A stretch of DNA of 44,885 nucleotides, from positions 1 to 44,885 of the forward strand of contig JBBEBG010000003.1 of the NCBI GenBank assembly GCA_040882465.1, written 5' to 3'. Shown one piece after another: positions 1 through 8,344 of this stretch. A program made the position numbers and the translations under genes. Each line of letters begins with the position of its first letter. The stretch's first letter is position 1. The notes under the pieces are model-generated. The model saw nothing but the letters and a program-made list of their open reading frames with translations. It was not told the origin of the DNA and made no database searches. Source of the DNA: Gemmatimonadota bacterium (lineage in GTDB: Bacteria; Gemmatimonadota; Gemmatimonadetes; Longimicrobiales; Gaopeijiaceae).

Positions 1-302
1 GACAGGTGGGTCCGCGCAAGGCGCGCCAGCCGCTCCAGCCGCGCCGCTTCCGCCCCCAGCGCTCGCCTGCCCTCCCCCGTCAACGCGTAGTACTTCCGCC
101 GGGGATCATCGCCGACGCCTCCGGGACTCGCCGTCTCTTCGATCAGCCCCGTCGACGTCAACTCCGACAGCGTGCCGTACAGCGTTGCCGGCCACAGCCG
201 CACCTCCCCCTCCGTCCGCGCCTCCACCTCCTGCCGGATCGCATATCCATGCATTGGCGCGGCCGCCAGAGAAACGAGGATCTGGAACGCCTTGGGGTCC
301 AT
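1..302 (-). CDS. PadR-family transcriptional regulator, left copy (3' end cut by contig end)
   Basis: A winged-helix repressor of the PadR family. The start is the ATG read from 302, opening with MDPKAFQILVSLAAAPMHGY, which is the usual PadR N-terminus including the conserved AxPMHGY-type helix. The segment ending in the RKYY-x-LTxxG wing motif follows. About 100 codons are present; PadR proteins are usually about 105-115 residues, so only the last few are missing beyond the window. It is nearly identical to the copy at the right end, but in opposite orientation. In Acidobacteria and Gemmatimonadota such short PadR genes are often multicopy and sit beside ABC permease genes; none is visible here because the contig stops. 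Effector unknown. Confidence 0.88.
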   Translation of the reverse strand, partial: MDPKAFQILVSLAAAPMHGYAIRQEVEARTEGEVRLWPATLYGTLSELTSTGLIEETASPGGVGDDPRRKYYALTGEGRRALGAEAARLERLARLARTHL

Positions 303-335
303 CGGGTCGGCTCCTCTGCTGGTCGGGTCAGGCTA

Positions 336-357
336 GATATGAAACAATATATATACC
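336..357 (-). promoter_or_regulatory. AT-rich promoter/operator of left padR
   Basis: A 22-bp AT-rich element about 35 bases upstream of the padR start. It has 5-base arms (GATAT and ATACC on the plus strand) around a TATATAT core. The equivalent site of the right copy (44529-44550) has perfect arms, GGTAT and ATACC. PadR proteins commonly repress themselves through such dyads; autoregulation here is inferred. Confidence 0.4.
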
Positions 358-394
358 CAAGGAGATACAGCGGGCAAGGAGAAGGCGACGCGGG

Positions 395-425
395 TGAAAA
401 AAGAACCCCACCGGTGAGGGTGGGG
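395..425 (-). terminator. Rho-independent terminator of the nar/moeA/porin operon
   Basis: Read on the minus strand, a 7-bp GC stem (CCCCACC/GGTGGGG, arms 406-412 and 419-425, 6-base loop) is followed by TTCTTTTTT. It lies about 130 bases downstream of the porin stop and before the left padR promoter, so it ends the long minus-strand nitrate operon. Confidence 0.75.
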
Positions 426-551
426 GCTTCCGCTCCTTCAGCCGCCCGATCCTCCGGGTCCGCCCGGGCTCCCCGATCCCCCGCCAGGGGAGTGAAGGGG
501 AGATGACGGTCCTCGCCTTTGCCTTCCGCGAGCTCCCGGCGGTGCCGCGCC

Positions 552-1832
552 CTAGAACCTCACATCCATCATGACGTATCCGAAGACTAGGTTGCCCTCC
601 AGGCGTCCGAGGTCTTCTAACGCAGTTCCACCGCGCACGATGGACATGCCGCCGGTGAACACAACCCCAGCTGGGCCGACGGCGCGTGCGGTCAGGTCTA
701 GTTCGTCACCGAGATGTCCGGGAGCGCCTGCAGCCTTCCCTGAAAGGTGGAAGGTGTGCAAGTCCGTGGTGAGGGAAAGACGGGGGCCCGCGGACAGGGT
801 CACCCGTGCCATGAGGTCCTGCAAACCGCCGGCCCCGGTATCTCTCGGGATATTGAGGAACAGGTCCGCCGCCCCGTAAAACTTGTGGTTCGTAGCATAG
901 AGCGTGTCGAACACCCTGAGCCGGCCCTCGCTCGGCGTGGCGTCTCCAGAAAGGTGGTCGTATCCGAGCTCGGCGAGGATCCGATTCCCGCTGATCGGGA
1001 GGCTCAGGCGAAGGGCGGCAAGGTAGGCGGAAACTTCTTCCCCGTCCCTCGTACCCGTTTGGAAGGCACCCTCGCCCCGAAGACGCCACCCGGCGACGGA
1101 ACCGACCCAACGGGCGCCCAACGTAGTCTGTCGAGTGCCACCGTCCCGCGCGTCGCGGTCGTGAAGAACGTAGGTCTCAAGCATGTCGCCGTCGGGCGGA
1201 CCCAAATCAAGTTGAGCTCCCAGGAAGTGGGCATCCCCGTCACTCTCCGCGACATCCTTCTCTCGAGTCAATAGTGCGAAGAGCTCGACGCGTCCCCAGC
1301 TCTGTTCCAGCCAGGCGCGTATCCCATCGAGGCTCTGCCCCTGCTGCGTCCAATCGACGGAGCCGAGGAGCCGCTCCTCACCCAGGACAATCTCCTGACG
1401 GCCCACTCTCGCGACTGCCTCCTCTTGCGTCCCCAACCTCAACTCCGCGTAAGCCTGATGGAGATCGAGGTGGTCCGCATCGAAGTCGCTGAGCGGGCTG
1501 AGTTCCTCTCCCCAGCGTCGCACATCCTGGAACTGCACAAACGCACTGAGCCCTTCCTCGCGGGCGACCGCCATATGGACGCGCGTGCGCATGGAAACGA
1601 ACGCCGCGCGGGATGCACCGCTCCCCGGTTCGAGACTTTCGTACCGGGTCCGGAGTTGCCCGCCGAGGGAGATGCCCTCCTGGCTGGTGGCCGTGAAGGG
1701 GAAGAACGCGAGGCCGGCGCCCAGGCATAACGCCGAGACTGCGCCCAGGGAATGGCGACCCTTCACACGCCGGGCGAGCGAAGGTCGACAGGCCGCAGTC
1801 GTGTTGGAAGGTTCAAATATTGGGACGCTCAT
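552..1832 (-). CDS. Outer-membrane beta-barrel, alginate-export (AlgE-like) family porin
   Basis: Predicted 426-residue outer-membrane channel. The chosen ATG at 1832 is preceded by GGAGGGGGCGACTC, a strong ribosome site; the open frame continues 44 codons upstream without a better start. An N-terminal basic stretch and hydrophobic run ending near TATSQ is a signal peptide. The mature protein alternates short amphipathic strands and ends in VMMDVRF, a C-terminal aromatic as in barrel proteins. Segments such as LGGQLRTRYES and VGRQEIVLGEERLLG match the alginate-export family (PF13372), whose members often sit in non-alginate clusters as general porins. Being the last gene of the nitrate operon, just downstream of moeA, it probably passes nitrate or nitrite through the outer membrane (inference). 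Substrate not readable from sequence. Confidence 0.75.
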   Translation of the reverse strand: MSVPIFEPSNTTAACRPSLARRVKGRHSLGAVSALCLGAGLAFFPFTATSQEGISLGGQLRTRYESLEPGSGASRAAFVSMRTRVHMAVAREEGLSAFVQFQDVRRWGEELSPLSDFDADHLDLHQAYAELRLGTQEEAVARVGRQEIVLGEERLLGSVDWTQQGQSLDGIRAWLEQSWGRVELFALLTREKDVAESDGDAHFLGAQLDLGPPDGDMLETYVLHDRDARDGGTRQTTLGARWVGSVAGWRLRGEGAFQTGTRDGEEVSAYLAALRLSLPISGNRILAELGYDHLSGDATPSEGRLRVFDTLYATNHKFYGAADLFLNIPRDTGAGGLQDLMARVTLSAGPRLSLTTDLHTFHLSGKAAGAPGHLGDELDLTARAVGPAGVVFTGGMSIVRGGTALEDLGRLEGNLVFGYVMMDVRF

Positions 1833-1875
1833 GAGTCGCCCCCTCCGGGAGGGCAACGAAGTGCCGGGAATCCCA

Positions 1876-3132
1876 TCATAAGTCACACTCCTGCAGTCCG
1901 TAGACTTCGACGCGCGTGCCCGAGGAAATGTGCTCGGCTTCCTCCGGGAGTGCGGCCCATGCATTCGCTTTCAGAAGCGAACTGATCCGAAAAGCCTCCT
2001 GCCCCGGCAGCACTCGGACGTGGACGCCCAAGCCGGAATCGCTCTCGACACGAGCTCTCTGGATGTACCTGAGTCCCGCACGTTTCCGTTCTTCTCCCAC
2101 CAAGGGCAACCACATCGGGGTCTCAGCCCGCCGCCCCAAGACTGCGCGGATGTACGGGTGGACGAAGAATCGGAACGCCACCGCCGTGGCGGCGGGGTTG
2201 CCAGGGAGCCCGAAGAAGATTCCTCCACCGGGAAGCTGGGCGACGAAGAGGGGCTTCCCCGGTCGCACGGAGACCCCGTGGAGAAGAGTGCGTGCCCCGA
2301 ATGAGTGGAGCGCCTCGGGAACGAAGTCGGTGCTTCCCTTGGAGACCGCTCCCGTGGACACGACGAAGTCTGCCTGTTCATCGATCGCGTGCTTCAACAA
2401 CTCGGTGAAGCACCGAGGATCGTCTGCCACGGTCCCAGAGGATACGATTTCTACGCCGAGAGATGCGAGCGCGCCCTCCAAATAGGGCAAGCTCGAGTTT
2501 CGAATGCGCCCCGGAAGCGCAGCTTCCGCCGAGCTCCGGGCGAGCTCCGAGCCCGTACAGATCACGCTCGCCCTGGGGACCCTCACGACTGCAACTCTCT
2601 CGACCCCCAAGGCCGTGATCGCCATCAACTGCGCGGGCCCAACTCGATCCCCTGCGGCCAGGATCGGTGCGCCGGCTCGGAAGTCGTCCCCCTCACGGCG
2701 GACATGCCTCTCAGGCCGAGCGGATACCGTCAGGCGGATCCTTGTGGCAAGGCCGCCTCCGCCCTCCACGATTTCGACCTCCTCCCATGGTACAACCGCA
2801 TCGAGGCCCCGGGGCAGGGGCGCGCCCGTGTTGATTTCCCACGTCCCCTCCTCCCCGGCGACAGAGGGCTCGTCCCCGCACCGTGCCCGGCCCACGACGC
2901 GCAGCAAAGTTCCCGGAGGAATCTCTTTTCCGTGCGTGGCCAGGGCGAAGCCGTCCATTGCGGAGCTGGCGAACCGGGGGTGGCAAGTCGGACTCGGAAG
3001 GGGTGCCGCCACCGTGCGACCGAGAGAGGCCGCCGGAGCCACCCATTCAACGTCCAGCGACTGCGCATGCCGAAGAATCCGACGACTTGCCTGGCGGTAG
3101 GACATCATCGGGGCCCCCACGGAATCAAGCAT
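1876..3132 (-). CDS. moeA: Molybdopterin molybdenumtransferase MoeA
   Basis: Inserts molybdate into adenylylated molybdopterin, the step that makes active molybdenum cofactor in the cytoplasm. At 418 residues it has normal family length. Visible landmarks are SSAMDGFAL near residue 57 (MoeA domain with the MDGFA signature), the INTGAPLP motif, SVICTGSEL, the STGAVSKGSTDF segment in place of the usual GGVSxGxxD, and GLPGNPAA. The C-terminal beta-barrel domain IV is present. The ATG at 3132 overlaps the mobA stop by 8 bases, so the two cofactor genes are co-translated. Presence inside the nar operon ties cofactor supply to NarG, which needs bis-MGD. Two later in-frame ATGs (3108 and 3105) are possible but less well placed. 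Confidence 0.92.
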   Translation of the reverse strand: MLDSVGAPMMSYRQASRRILRHAQSLDVEWVAPAASLGRTVAAPLPSPTCHPRFASSAMDGFALATHGKEIPPGTLLRVVGRARCGDEPSVAGEEGTWEINTGAPLPRGLDAVVPWEEVEIVEGGGGLATRIRLTVSARPERHVRREGDDFRAGAPILAAGDRVGPAQLMAITALGVERVAVVRVPRASVICTGSELARSSAEAALPGRIRNSSLPYLEGALASLGVEIVSSGTVADDPRCFTELLKHAIDEQADFVVSTGAVSKGSTDFVPEALHSFGARTLLHGVSVRPGKPLFVAQLPGGGIFFGLPGNPAATAVAFRFFVHPYIRAVLGRRAETPMWLPLVGEERKRAGLRYIQRARVESDSGLGVHVRVLPGQEAFRISSLLKANAWAALPEEAEHISSGTRVEVYGLQECDL

Positions 3133-3823
3133 GGGGACTCCCTTCTAGATCTCCCCTGCGCGCGCTTGGAGTCCTGACCCCGACCTCTGGGTTCGAGCCA
3201 GCGATCCGCTCGAGGTCGGCAAGCTCGGAACGGGTGTTCGCGCTTCGGAAGACCCGGGTCGGATCACAGACCGAATTCAGCTGGCGCGCGGGCACGCGAT
3301 GTGCATTCACGGCCTCGGCGAGTGCGATGACGGAAAGCTCCCCCCGAGCGATCCTTTTCTCGACAGGGTCAAGGCACTCGATCGCGTACCAGGCACACAG
3401 GGGCTCAATGCCGCGAGGACCCGTCACCGCGACTGCGGCTCGAGCCCCTGAAGCGCGACCCGCTTCAGCGATAAGCGAAATCAGCTCGGGGCCGACCAGG
3501 GGCATGTCACACGCGAGCACGAATACGCCGTCACTTCCAGTGCGATCCGCCAGGAGCAGCCCGGCATGGAGTCCTCCGAGAGGACCGGAGCCCGGGATCG
3601 TGTCGCCGACAGCCCGCAACCCAAGGGCCTCTCCAGCTCCGGCGAGGTTCGTCACGAGAACGACCTCTCCGCACACTGAACCCAGGGTCTGCGCGGCTCG
3701 GCGCGCCAGGGGCTCACCCATGAAGGGGAACAGCGCCTTGGGAGTCCCGAACCGGGAGCTCTGGCCTCCCCCCAAAACGGCTCCGAGCATCTGTTTCGGG
3801 CCGATCGGGTTCGCGGTGCTCAT
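3125..3823 (-). CDS. mobA: Molybdenum cofactor guanylyltransferase MobA
   Basis: Transfers GMP from GTP to Mo-molybdopterin to give the MGD form required by NarG. The start at 3823 gives MSTANPIGPKQMLGAVLGGG and about 232 residues. The nucleotide-binding loop GGGQSSRFGTPKAL is a variant of the family LAGGxSxRMGxDKAL signature, and the metal/GTP motif ACDMPLVG is intact. The open frame runs further upstream, but that part is a shadow of the histidine kinase. The ATG overlaps the kinase stop as ATGA (4 bases), indicating coupled translation. The C-terminal tail after about residue 190 is less conserved. Confidence 0.9.
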   Translation of the reverse strand: MSTANPIGPKQMLGAVLGGGQSSRFGTPKALFPFMGEPLARRAAQTLGSVCGEVVLVTNLAGAGEALGLRAVGDTIPGSGPLGGLHAGLLLADRTGSDGVFVLACDMPLVGPELISLIAEAGRASGARAAVAVTGPRGIEPLCAWYAIECLDPVEKRIARGELSVIALAEAVNAHRVPARQLNSVCDPTRVFRSANTRSELADLERIAGSNPEVGVRTPSARRGDLEGSPHA

Positions 3824-4941
3824 GGCCGGCTCGAAACCAAAACGGGCCCTGCCAGGACCTTGCTCTCGGTGGGGAGGAGAATCTCGACGCGCGTACCTCG
3901 GCTCACCCGACTGTCGATTTCCACCTGCGCACCGACATAACTCGCCCGCTCCTGCATCCCGAGGAGTCCGAGCCTCTCCCCTTTGGCGCCGGGCCCCCCC
4001 GTAGCCGTCACGTCGAAGCCACATCCGTCGTCCTCTACGGTGATGAGAACGAAGTCGGCCGCGCCCCGCATTACGACCCGCACCCCGGTTGCATCGGCAT
4101 GCCGCCGAGCATTCGTGATCGCCTCCTGCACGATGCGGTAGGCGGCAAGCTCAGCCTCCGGAGACAGCGCCATTTCCAGACCACGCCTGGTTACCTCCAC
4201 CCGAAAGCCGCACTCCTCTCGCATCTCCCGCGCATAGCCCTCGATCGCGGCCGCGAGCCCGAGATCGTCGAGGGCAGGAGGCCGGAGTCCACGTGCCGTT
4301 CTCTGCACACCCTCCGCCGCGTCCAGTAGCTCCGCTCGGATTCCAGTCAACTCATCCGCGAGCGGGCCCGAGCCGAGCCGTTTCTGAATGGCCGACAAGC
4401 GAAAGCCGACGGCTGTGATCCGCTGGGCCGTGTCGTCGTGTAGCTCACCCGCGACGCGCTCGCGCTCTGCTTCCTGCGCATGCAACGCCCGGGCGGCCAG
4501 TTCCCTCAATCGCTCGCGGTATTGGGTCAGGCTCTCCAGCATGGCGTTGAAGCCCCGGATCACGCGCTCCGCATCACGGTCGGCGAATATCGAAAGCGGT
4601 GCTCCCCCAACAGGTTTCCCTTCGGAAACCCTTCGAGCCGCCTGCTCGATTCCCCTCAATGGTGAGAGCGCGAGGCGCAACAAGACGGCGTTCGCGACGA
4701 TCGAAGCGATACCGACCGCGACCACAAGGGTCGTCCACTCCATCGTCGAGGGCCCCTGAGCCTGGACACGACCGCCGACCGCGACCAGCCTGGCCGTGCC
4801 AATCACCGCGCTCCCGACGATTCCGACGTTCGCTACGAGAAGCTTGTAGAACAGAGGGATCCGCAATCCGGCTCGCACCAGTCGCCGGACCGGACCGCCG
4901 ACCGCCGCCGAAAGTCCCTCCCTACCGGCGGTCGCGCTCAT
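3820..4941 (-). CDS. Membrane sensor histidine kinase (NarX/LiaS-type HisKA_3)
   Basis: A 373-residue membrane kinase. Order from the ATG at 4941: TM1 about 33-52, a very short outside loop of about 16 residues, TM2 about 69-90, HAMP about 91-145, HisKA_3 phosphoacceptor GELHDDTAQRITA with His near 168, then an HATPase_c domain with N-box (QEAITNARRHA) and G-box (DDGCGFD, GLLGMQERA). The domain class is that of NarX/NarQ, but those carry a larger periplasmic nitrate-binding region with a P-box, which is missing here, so the signal is unknown. No response regulator occurs in the window, making this an orphan. It overlaps the upstream small gene by 20 bases and mobA by 4 bases, so it is embedded in the nar operon and probably controls it (inference). 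Confidence 0.88.
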   Translation of the reverse strand: MSATAGREGLSAAVGGPVRRLVRAGLRIPLFYKLLVANVGIVGSAVIGTARLVAVGGRVQAQGPSTMEWTTLVVAVGIASIVANAVLLRLALSPLRGIEQAARRVSEGKPVGGAPLSIFADRDAERVIRGFNAMLESLTQYRERLRELAARALHAQEAERERVAGELHDDTAQRITAVGFRLSAIQKRLGSGPLADELTGIRAELLDAAEGVQRTARGLRPPALDDLGLAAAIEGYAREMREECGFRVEVTRRGLEMALSPEAELAAYRIVQEAITNARRHADATGVRVVMRGAADFVLITVEDDGCGFDVTATGGPGAKGERLGLLGMQERASYVGAQVEIDSRVSRGTRVEILLPTESKVLAGPVLVSSRP

Positions 4942-5239
4942 TGACCCAACTCCACACCGCCACGGTCGACGGCAGTCCCAATGTGCCGGCAGCGAGGGCG
5001 ACCACCTGATCGATTTCCTCCTGGGTAATTCCGATCGCCCGCGCCTTCCGGGCGCTCGAGTGCACGGCACCCTCCCGCATCGCACCCATGGCGACCCCCA
5101 GCTTCACCAGGCGAGCGGTCTTCTTGTCCAGCGGGCCATCGCCGCCCGCCTGGGCTATCTTCTCCCACGCCTCCGCCAGCTTGGGATATTGCGCGGCGAA
5201 CTCCTTGAACGTCTGCGGCGGCTCTGGTATTGAGCTCAT
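4922..5239 (-). CDS. Carboxymuconolactone decarboxylase/AhpD-like small protein
   Basis: A 105-residue all-helical protein starting MSSIPEPPQTFKEF, with AAGGACCCCCTG just upstream as ribosome site. The central REGAVHSSARKARAIGITQEEI and GLPSTVAVW segments match the carboxymuconolactone decarboxylase fold. AhpD-type peroxidases of this fold use a CxxC pair, but this protein has no cysteine at all, the expected place reading HSSA. A disulfide reductase role is therefore excluded on sequence, and a gamma-carboxymuconolactone decarboxylase role is unlikely in a nitrate operon. It overlaps the histidine kinase start by 20 bases. Function unknown. Confidence 0.82.
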   Translation of the reverse strand: MSSIPEPPQTFKEFAAQYPKLAEAWEKIAQAGGDGPLDKKTARLVKLGVAMGAMREGAVHSSARKARAIGITQEEIDQVVALAAGTLGLPSTVAVWSWVNERDRR

Positions 5240-5320
5240 CAGGGGGTCCTTCCATCGGGGGTCAGTCGCAGCGCCAGGGATTGGGCTGCGGGGAGCCACA
5301 GCTCGTGGCAATCTCATTCC

Positions 5321-6742
5321 TCAGCAGGGGCAGTCGGCCCTCCTCCGATTATAGAACCACCAATTGAGCCCGATATTCATGAGGTAAAAGACAGCGGCGC
5401 CGTAGAAGAAAGGTGCGGGGGAGCCCGTGGCGCTGATCACCCAACCGATCAGCGAGGCGAAGACAAACGGTCCATAGGCCGCCACAGCGGCAGTCCATCC
5501 GATCACCGATGCACCCTGCCGAGGGTTTTCGCAGAAGATGACGGGTATCTGCCGAAACGTTGACGCATTTCCGACCCCGGAGAAGAAGAAGATCCCGAGC
5601 ATCAGGGCCACGAACCACCCGAACTGGTCCACCGATGTGGGGTCGAGAAATGGAATCACCCCGAGGGCACAGATAACGAGTCCGACGCCGGAAACGGTCG
5701 TGAGGATCGCGCCTCCCCAGCGATCGCTGGGAGGGCCCGCGACGATGCGCATAAGGGAGCCCACGAGTGGCCCGAGATAGGCGAAATGCAGAGGATCCGG
5801 AGCGTCAGGGAAGCCTCCGTAGCTGGTCCGAATGAGAAGCGGAAAGGCCGCGGCGAATCCTGCGAACGAGCCGAAGGTCATGACATAGAGAGAGGTCATG
5901 ATCCAGGTGTGCTTGATTCGAAAGATGTCGAACTGCTCTCGAAATGATGCCCGGACCGGGACGCTTCGCAGAAAGATCCAACAGAGCACACCGATGGCGA
6001 CCAGAAAGGGCACGTAGATGAAGACGGCGTTCTGGAGCCAGACCTCCTCGATTTGCCCCCCCCGGTCCAACACCTGTGATGCTCCGACCAGGCCTCCAAT
6101 CGAAGCAACCCCGATGATCAAAGGGGTGAGGAACTGAACAACGCTCACGCCGAAGTTCCCAACACCGGCCTGGATCGCGAGCGCTGTGCCCTGGAGACGC
6201 TTTGGAAAGAAGAGGCTCGTGCTCGGCATGTACGATGAAAAGTCCCCTCCTCCGAAGCCCGCGGATAGAGCGAGGACGGCGAAGAGCCAGAACGGAGTGT
6301 CCGGATTCATCACGGCCAGCCCGATCCCGATGCAGGGAAGCAGCTTCAAGAAGGTTGCCACCGTAATGACGTGCCGACTGCCGAACATAGGTACCAGAAA
6401 GGTGTGCACGATGCGAAGCGTCCCGCCGGCCAGCCCCGGTAGGGCCGCGAGCCAGAAGAGCTGCATATCCGTGTAGGTGAAGCCGATTTCTGGGAGGCGC
6501 ACCACGATGGCGCTCATCGCGAACCAGGTCGCGAAGGAGAGCACGAGGCTGATGGTCGTGAGCGTCAGCGTGCGCCAGGCGATCCGCCGGCCCACGGAGG
6601 CCCAGAACTTTGGATCCTCCGGTTCCCAGTGGCTTAGCCAGGTCCCTGAATCCGGAGCAGCTTCTGGAATGACCTCCGTAACTTGGGTCACGTTCACTGC
6701 CTCCCGCAGAGGAATCCCCAGGTCGCCATCACCGATCGCCAA
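5321..6742 (-). CDS. narK: NarK-type nitrate/nitrite transporter (second of a pair)
   Basis: A major-facilitator protein of 473 residues and about 12 predicted membrane helices, moving nitrate in and/or nitrite out across the inner membrane. The NarK nitrate signature is clear: GFGGGDFSSYMPSTSLFFP and then GVGNFGVSVVQF, with a second glycine-rich stretch around SGVGNASTFRQIP. A roughly 55-residue soluble N-terminus precedes TM1. The start overlaps the end of the other narK by 14 bases, as in organisms where NarK1 and NarK2 are paired or fused. Which copy does symport and which antiport cannot be settled from sequence alone. Confidence 0.92.
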   Translation of the reverse strand: MAIGDGDLGIPLREAVNVTQVTEVIPEAAPDSGTWLSHWEPEDPKFWASVGRRIAWRTLTLTTISLVLSFATWFAMSAIVVRLPEIGFTYTDMQLFWLAALPGLAGGTLRIVHTFLVPMFGSRHVITVATFLKLLPCIGIGLAVMNPDTPFWLFAVLALSAGFGGGDFSSYMPSTSLFFPKRLQGTALAIQAGVGNFGVSVVQFLTPLIIGVASIGGLVGASQVLDRGGQIEEVWLQNAVFIYVPFLVAIGVLCWIFLRSVPVRASFREQFDIFRIKHTWIMTSLYVMTFGSFAGFAAAFPLLIRTSYGGFPDAPDPLHFAYLGPLVGSLMRIVAGPPSDRWGGAILTTVSGVGLVICALGVIPFLDPTSVDQFGWFVALMLGIFFFSGVGNASTFRQIPVIFCENPRQGASVIGWTAAVAAYGPFVFASLIGWVISATGSPAPFFYGAAVFYLMNIGLNWWFYNRRRADCPC

Positions 6743-8312
6743 CAGGGTCGGGGGACCAGGAACCGCTTGCGCCCCGGGACGACGGAGCGAGGTGTTGAGA
6801 CTCGGTGGTGCCGTGCCGTGCGCGCGAAGGGCGGTGCTCGATGTCCTCGAAGACCGCGGGGGCGCTGGCCTTGGTCAGAGCCCGCACGGTGAGATGCAAC
6901 CACAACAGGCATGCGGCCGAGAGGGCGAACAGGATGGCCCATGCGCTGGTCCACACACCGGTCCAATCCAGCGCATATCCGAAGGCGACGGGCAAGAAGA
7001 ATCCCCCGAGACCGCCCACCACCCCCACCATCCCTCCGACGGTGCCCACATCTTTGGGGAAATAGTCGGGGATATACTTGTAAACCGACGCCTTCCCGAT
7101 TCCGGTGAGCACACCAACGAGAAGGACAAGCGCCGTAAACACCGCCACATGCGCTTCGAAGTAGTAATGGGTCGTTCCGCGGGCGAGCACGGTATTCGGC
7201 CCTACCTGATCTCCAACGGAGACCGCCGGATCGTGCCAGGTCCGCCATACGGGGCCAATGCGTCCGCGAGGCAGCTCCGCCCCGCCGGTAGGGCCCATTC
7301 GCAGTGAGTACGTCTGACTGCCGACCACCACTGCTTCAGCGCTGACCGACGCCACCACTCCCGGCTCATTGGCCAGCACGCTCCTTCCGGGCATGCTGAT
7401 CTCCATGCGAGGCACGATCAAAAGGAGGAAACAAATCGTGCATCCACCCATGACCCAGTACGTCACGTTTCGCGCCCCGAAACGATCCGACAAAAAGCCC
7501 CCGAGCGCGCGAATTACCCCTCCAGGAAGGGAAAAAATGGAGGAGATGAGACCCGCCGTGACCAGGCTCATGGCGTAGACGCCGACGTAATAAGGAATGA
7601 GCCATTGGGAGAGTGCGACGTACCCCCCGAAGACGAGGGCATAGTAGAGCCCAAACCGCCACACTCGAACCTGTTTCAGGGGTTCGAGACGCTGGCCCAG
7701 GGTGCGCACCACCGGCTCATCCGGTCGACGGTTCTCGGTGACCAGCCAGAAGATGATCGCCGTGCCCGCGAGCGCGGCGGCGTAGATGCGCGGGAATCCA
7801 CGCCAGGCCTCGAGAACTGTGCCCCCCGCGGTCAGCTGGCCCAGGAGGGTCGGACCCACCATCGCCGTAAACGCGGCTCCGGCATTCCCAGCGCCGAAGA
7901 CGCCGAGCACAGTGCCTTGTCGCTTTCGCTCAAACCAGACCGAGGAGTAAGCCACGCCGACAGCGAAGCTGCTTCCGGCGATGCCGAAGCCAAAGCTGCC
8001 GAGAAGGAGACCGGTAAAATCGTTCGCGAAGCTGATCAGGAAGGTTGCCGCTGCCGATAGCAGCAGCACCGCCGTGAACACCGGCCGTCCTCCGTAACGG
8101 TCGGTGAGCAACCCCACCGGAAGGCGAAGAATGGCGCCGGTCAGGACGGGTGCGCCCAACAACCACCCGATCTGAGCGCTCGTCAGAGGAACGACTCCGT
8201 TCCGGTCGAGAAAGGTCGCCAGTACGCCGTTCATCATCCAGACGGCGAAGCACACCGCAAACGCGAATGTGTTCGCGGCGAGAACGATCAGAGAACGGCT
8301 TCGATGTTTCAT
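6729..8312 (-). CDS. narK: NarK-type transporter with an extra soluble insert (first of a pair)
   Basis: Major-facilitator nitrate transporter of 527 residues, longer than the usual 400-470. Helices and the conserved DRYGGRP loop between TM2 and TM3 and SDRFGARN in the second half are evident, as are the nitrate-signature glycines GVFGAGNAGAAF. Residues about 302-388 are an inserted hydrophilic segment between two helices, with VSVGDQV-x5-LARG resembling a biotinyl/lipoyl-like beta hammerhead. The soluble tail after about residue 480 is low-complexity. The ATG at 8312 follows narI by 32 bases. Pairing with the next narK suggests one imports nitrate with protons and one exchanges nitrate for nitrite (family knowledge). 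Confidence 0.9.
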   Translation of the reverse strand: MKHRSRSLIVLAANTFAFAVCFAVWMMNGVLATFLDRNGVVPLTSAQIGWLLGAPVLTGAILRLPVGLLTDRYGGRPVFTAVLLLSAAATFLISFANDFTGLLLGSFGFGIAGSSFAVGVAYSSVWFERKRQGTVLGVFGAGNAGAAFTAMVGPTLLGQLTAGGTVLEAWRGFPRIYAAALAGTAIIFWLVTENRRPDEPVVRTLGQRLEPLKQVRVWRFGLYYALVFGGYVALSQWLIPYYVGVYAMSLVTAGLISSIFSLPGGVIRALGGFLSDRFGARNVTYWVMGGCTICFLLLIVPRMEISMPGRSVLANEPGVVASVSAEAVVVGSQTYSLRMGPTGGAELPRGRIGPVWRTWHDPAVSVGDQVGPNTVLARGTTHYYFEAHVAVFTALVLLVGVLTGIGKASVYKYIPDYFPKDVGTVGGMVGVVGGLGGFFLPVAFGYALDWTGVWTSAWAILFALSAACLLWLHLTVRALTKASAPAVFEDIEHRPSRARHGTTESQHLAPSSRGASGSWSPDPVGDR

Positions 8313-8344
8313 GAGTGCCTCATCTCGCTGTCATCCCGAACCGC

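Larger units (their letters stand above)
1..393. repeat. Left copy of terminal inverted repeat (padR region)
   Basis: This segment is the reverse complement of the right end of the window (position p pairs with 44886 minus p, without indels). The outermost 55 bases are identical in both copies. Over about 360 bases I count roughly 19 mismatches, about 95% identity, fading out near 390. It covers the padR gene and its promoter. Divergence inside the repeat shows two genuine genomic copies, while the exact 55-base outer match looks like an assembly-graph overlap. Confidence 0.9.
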
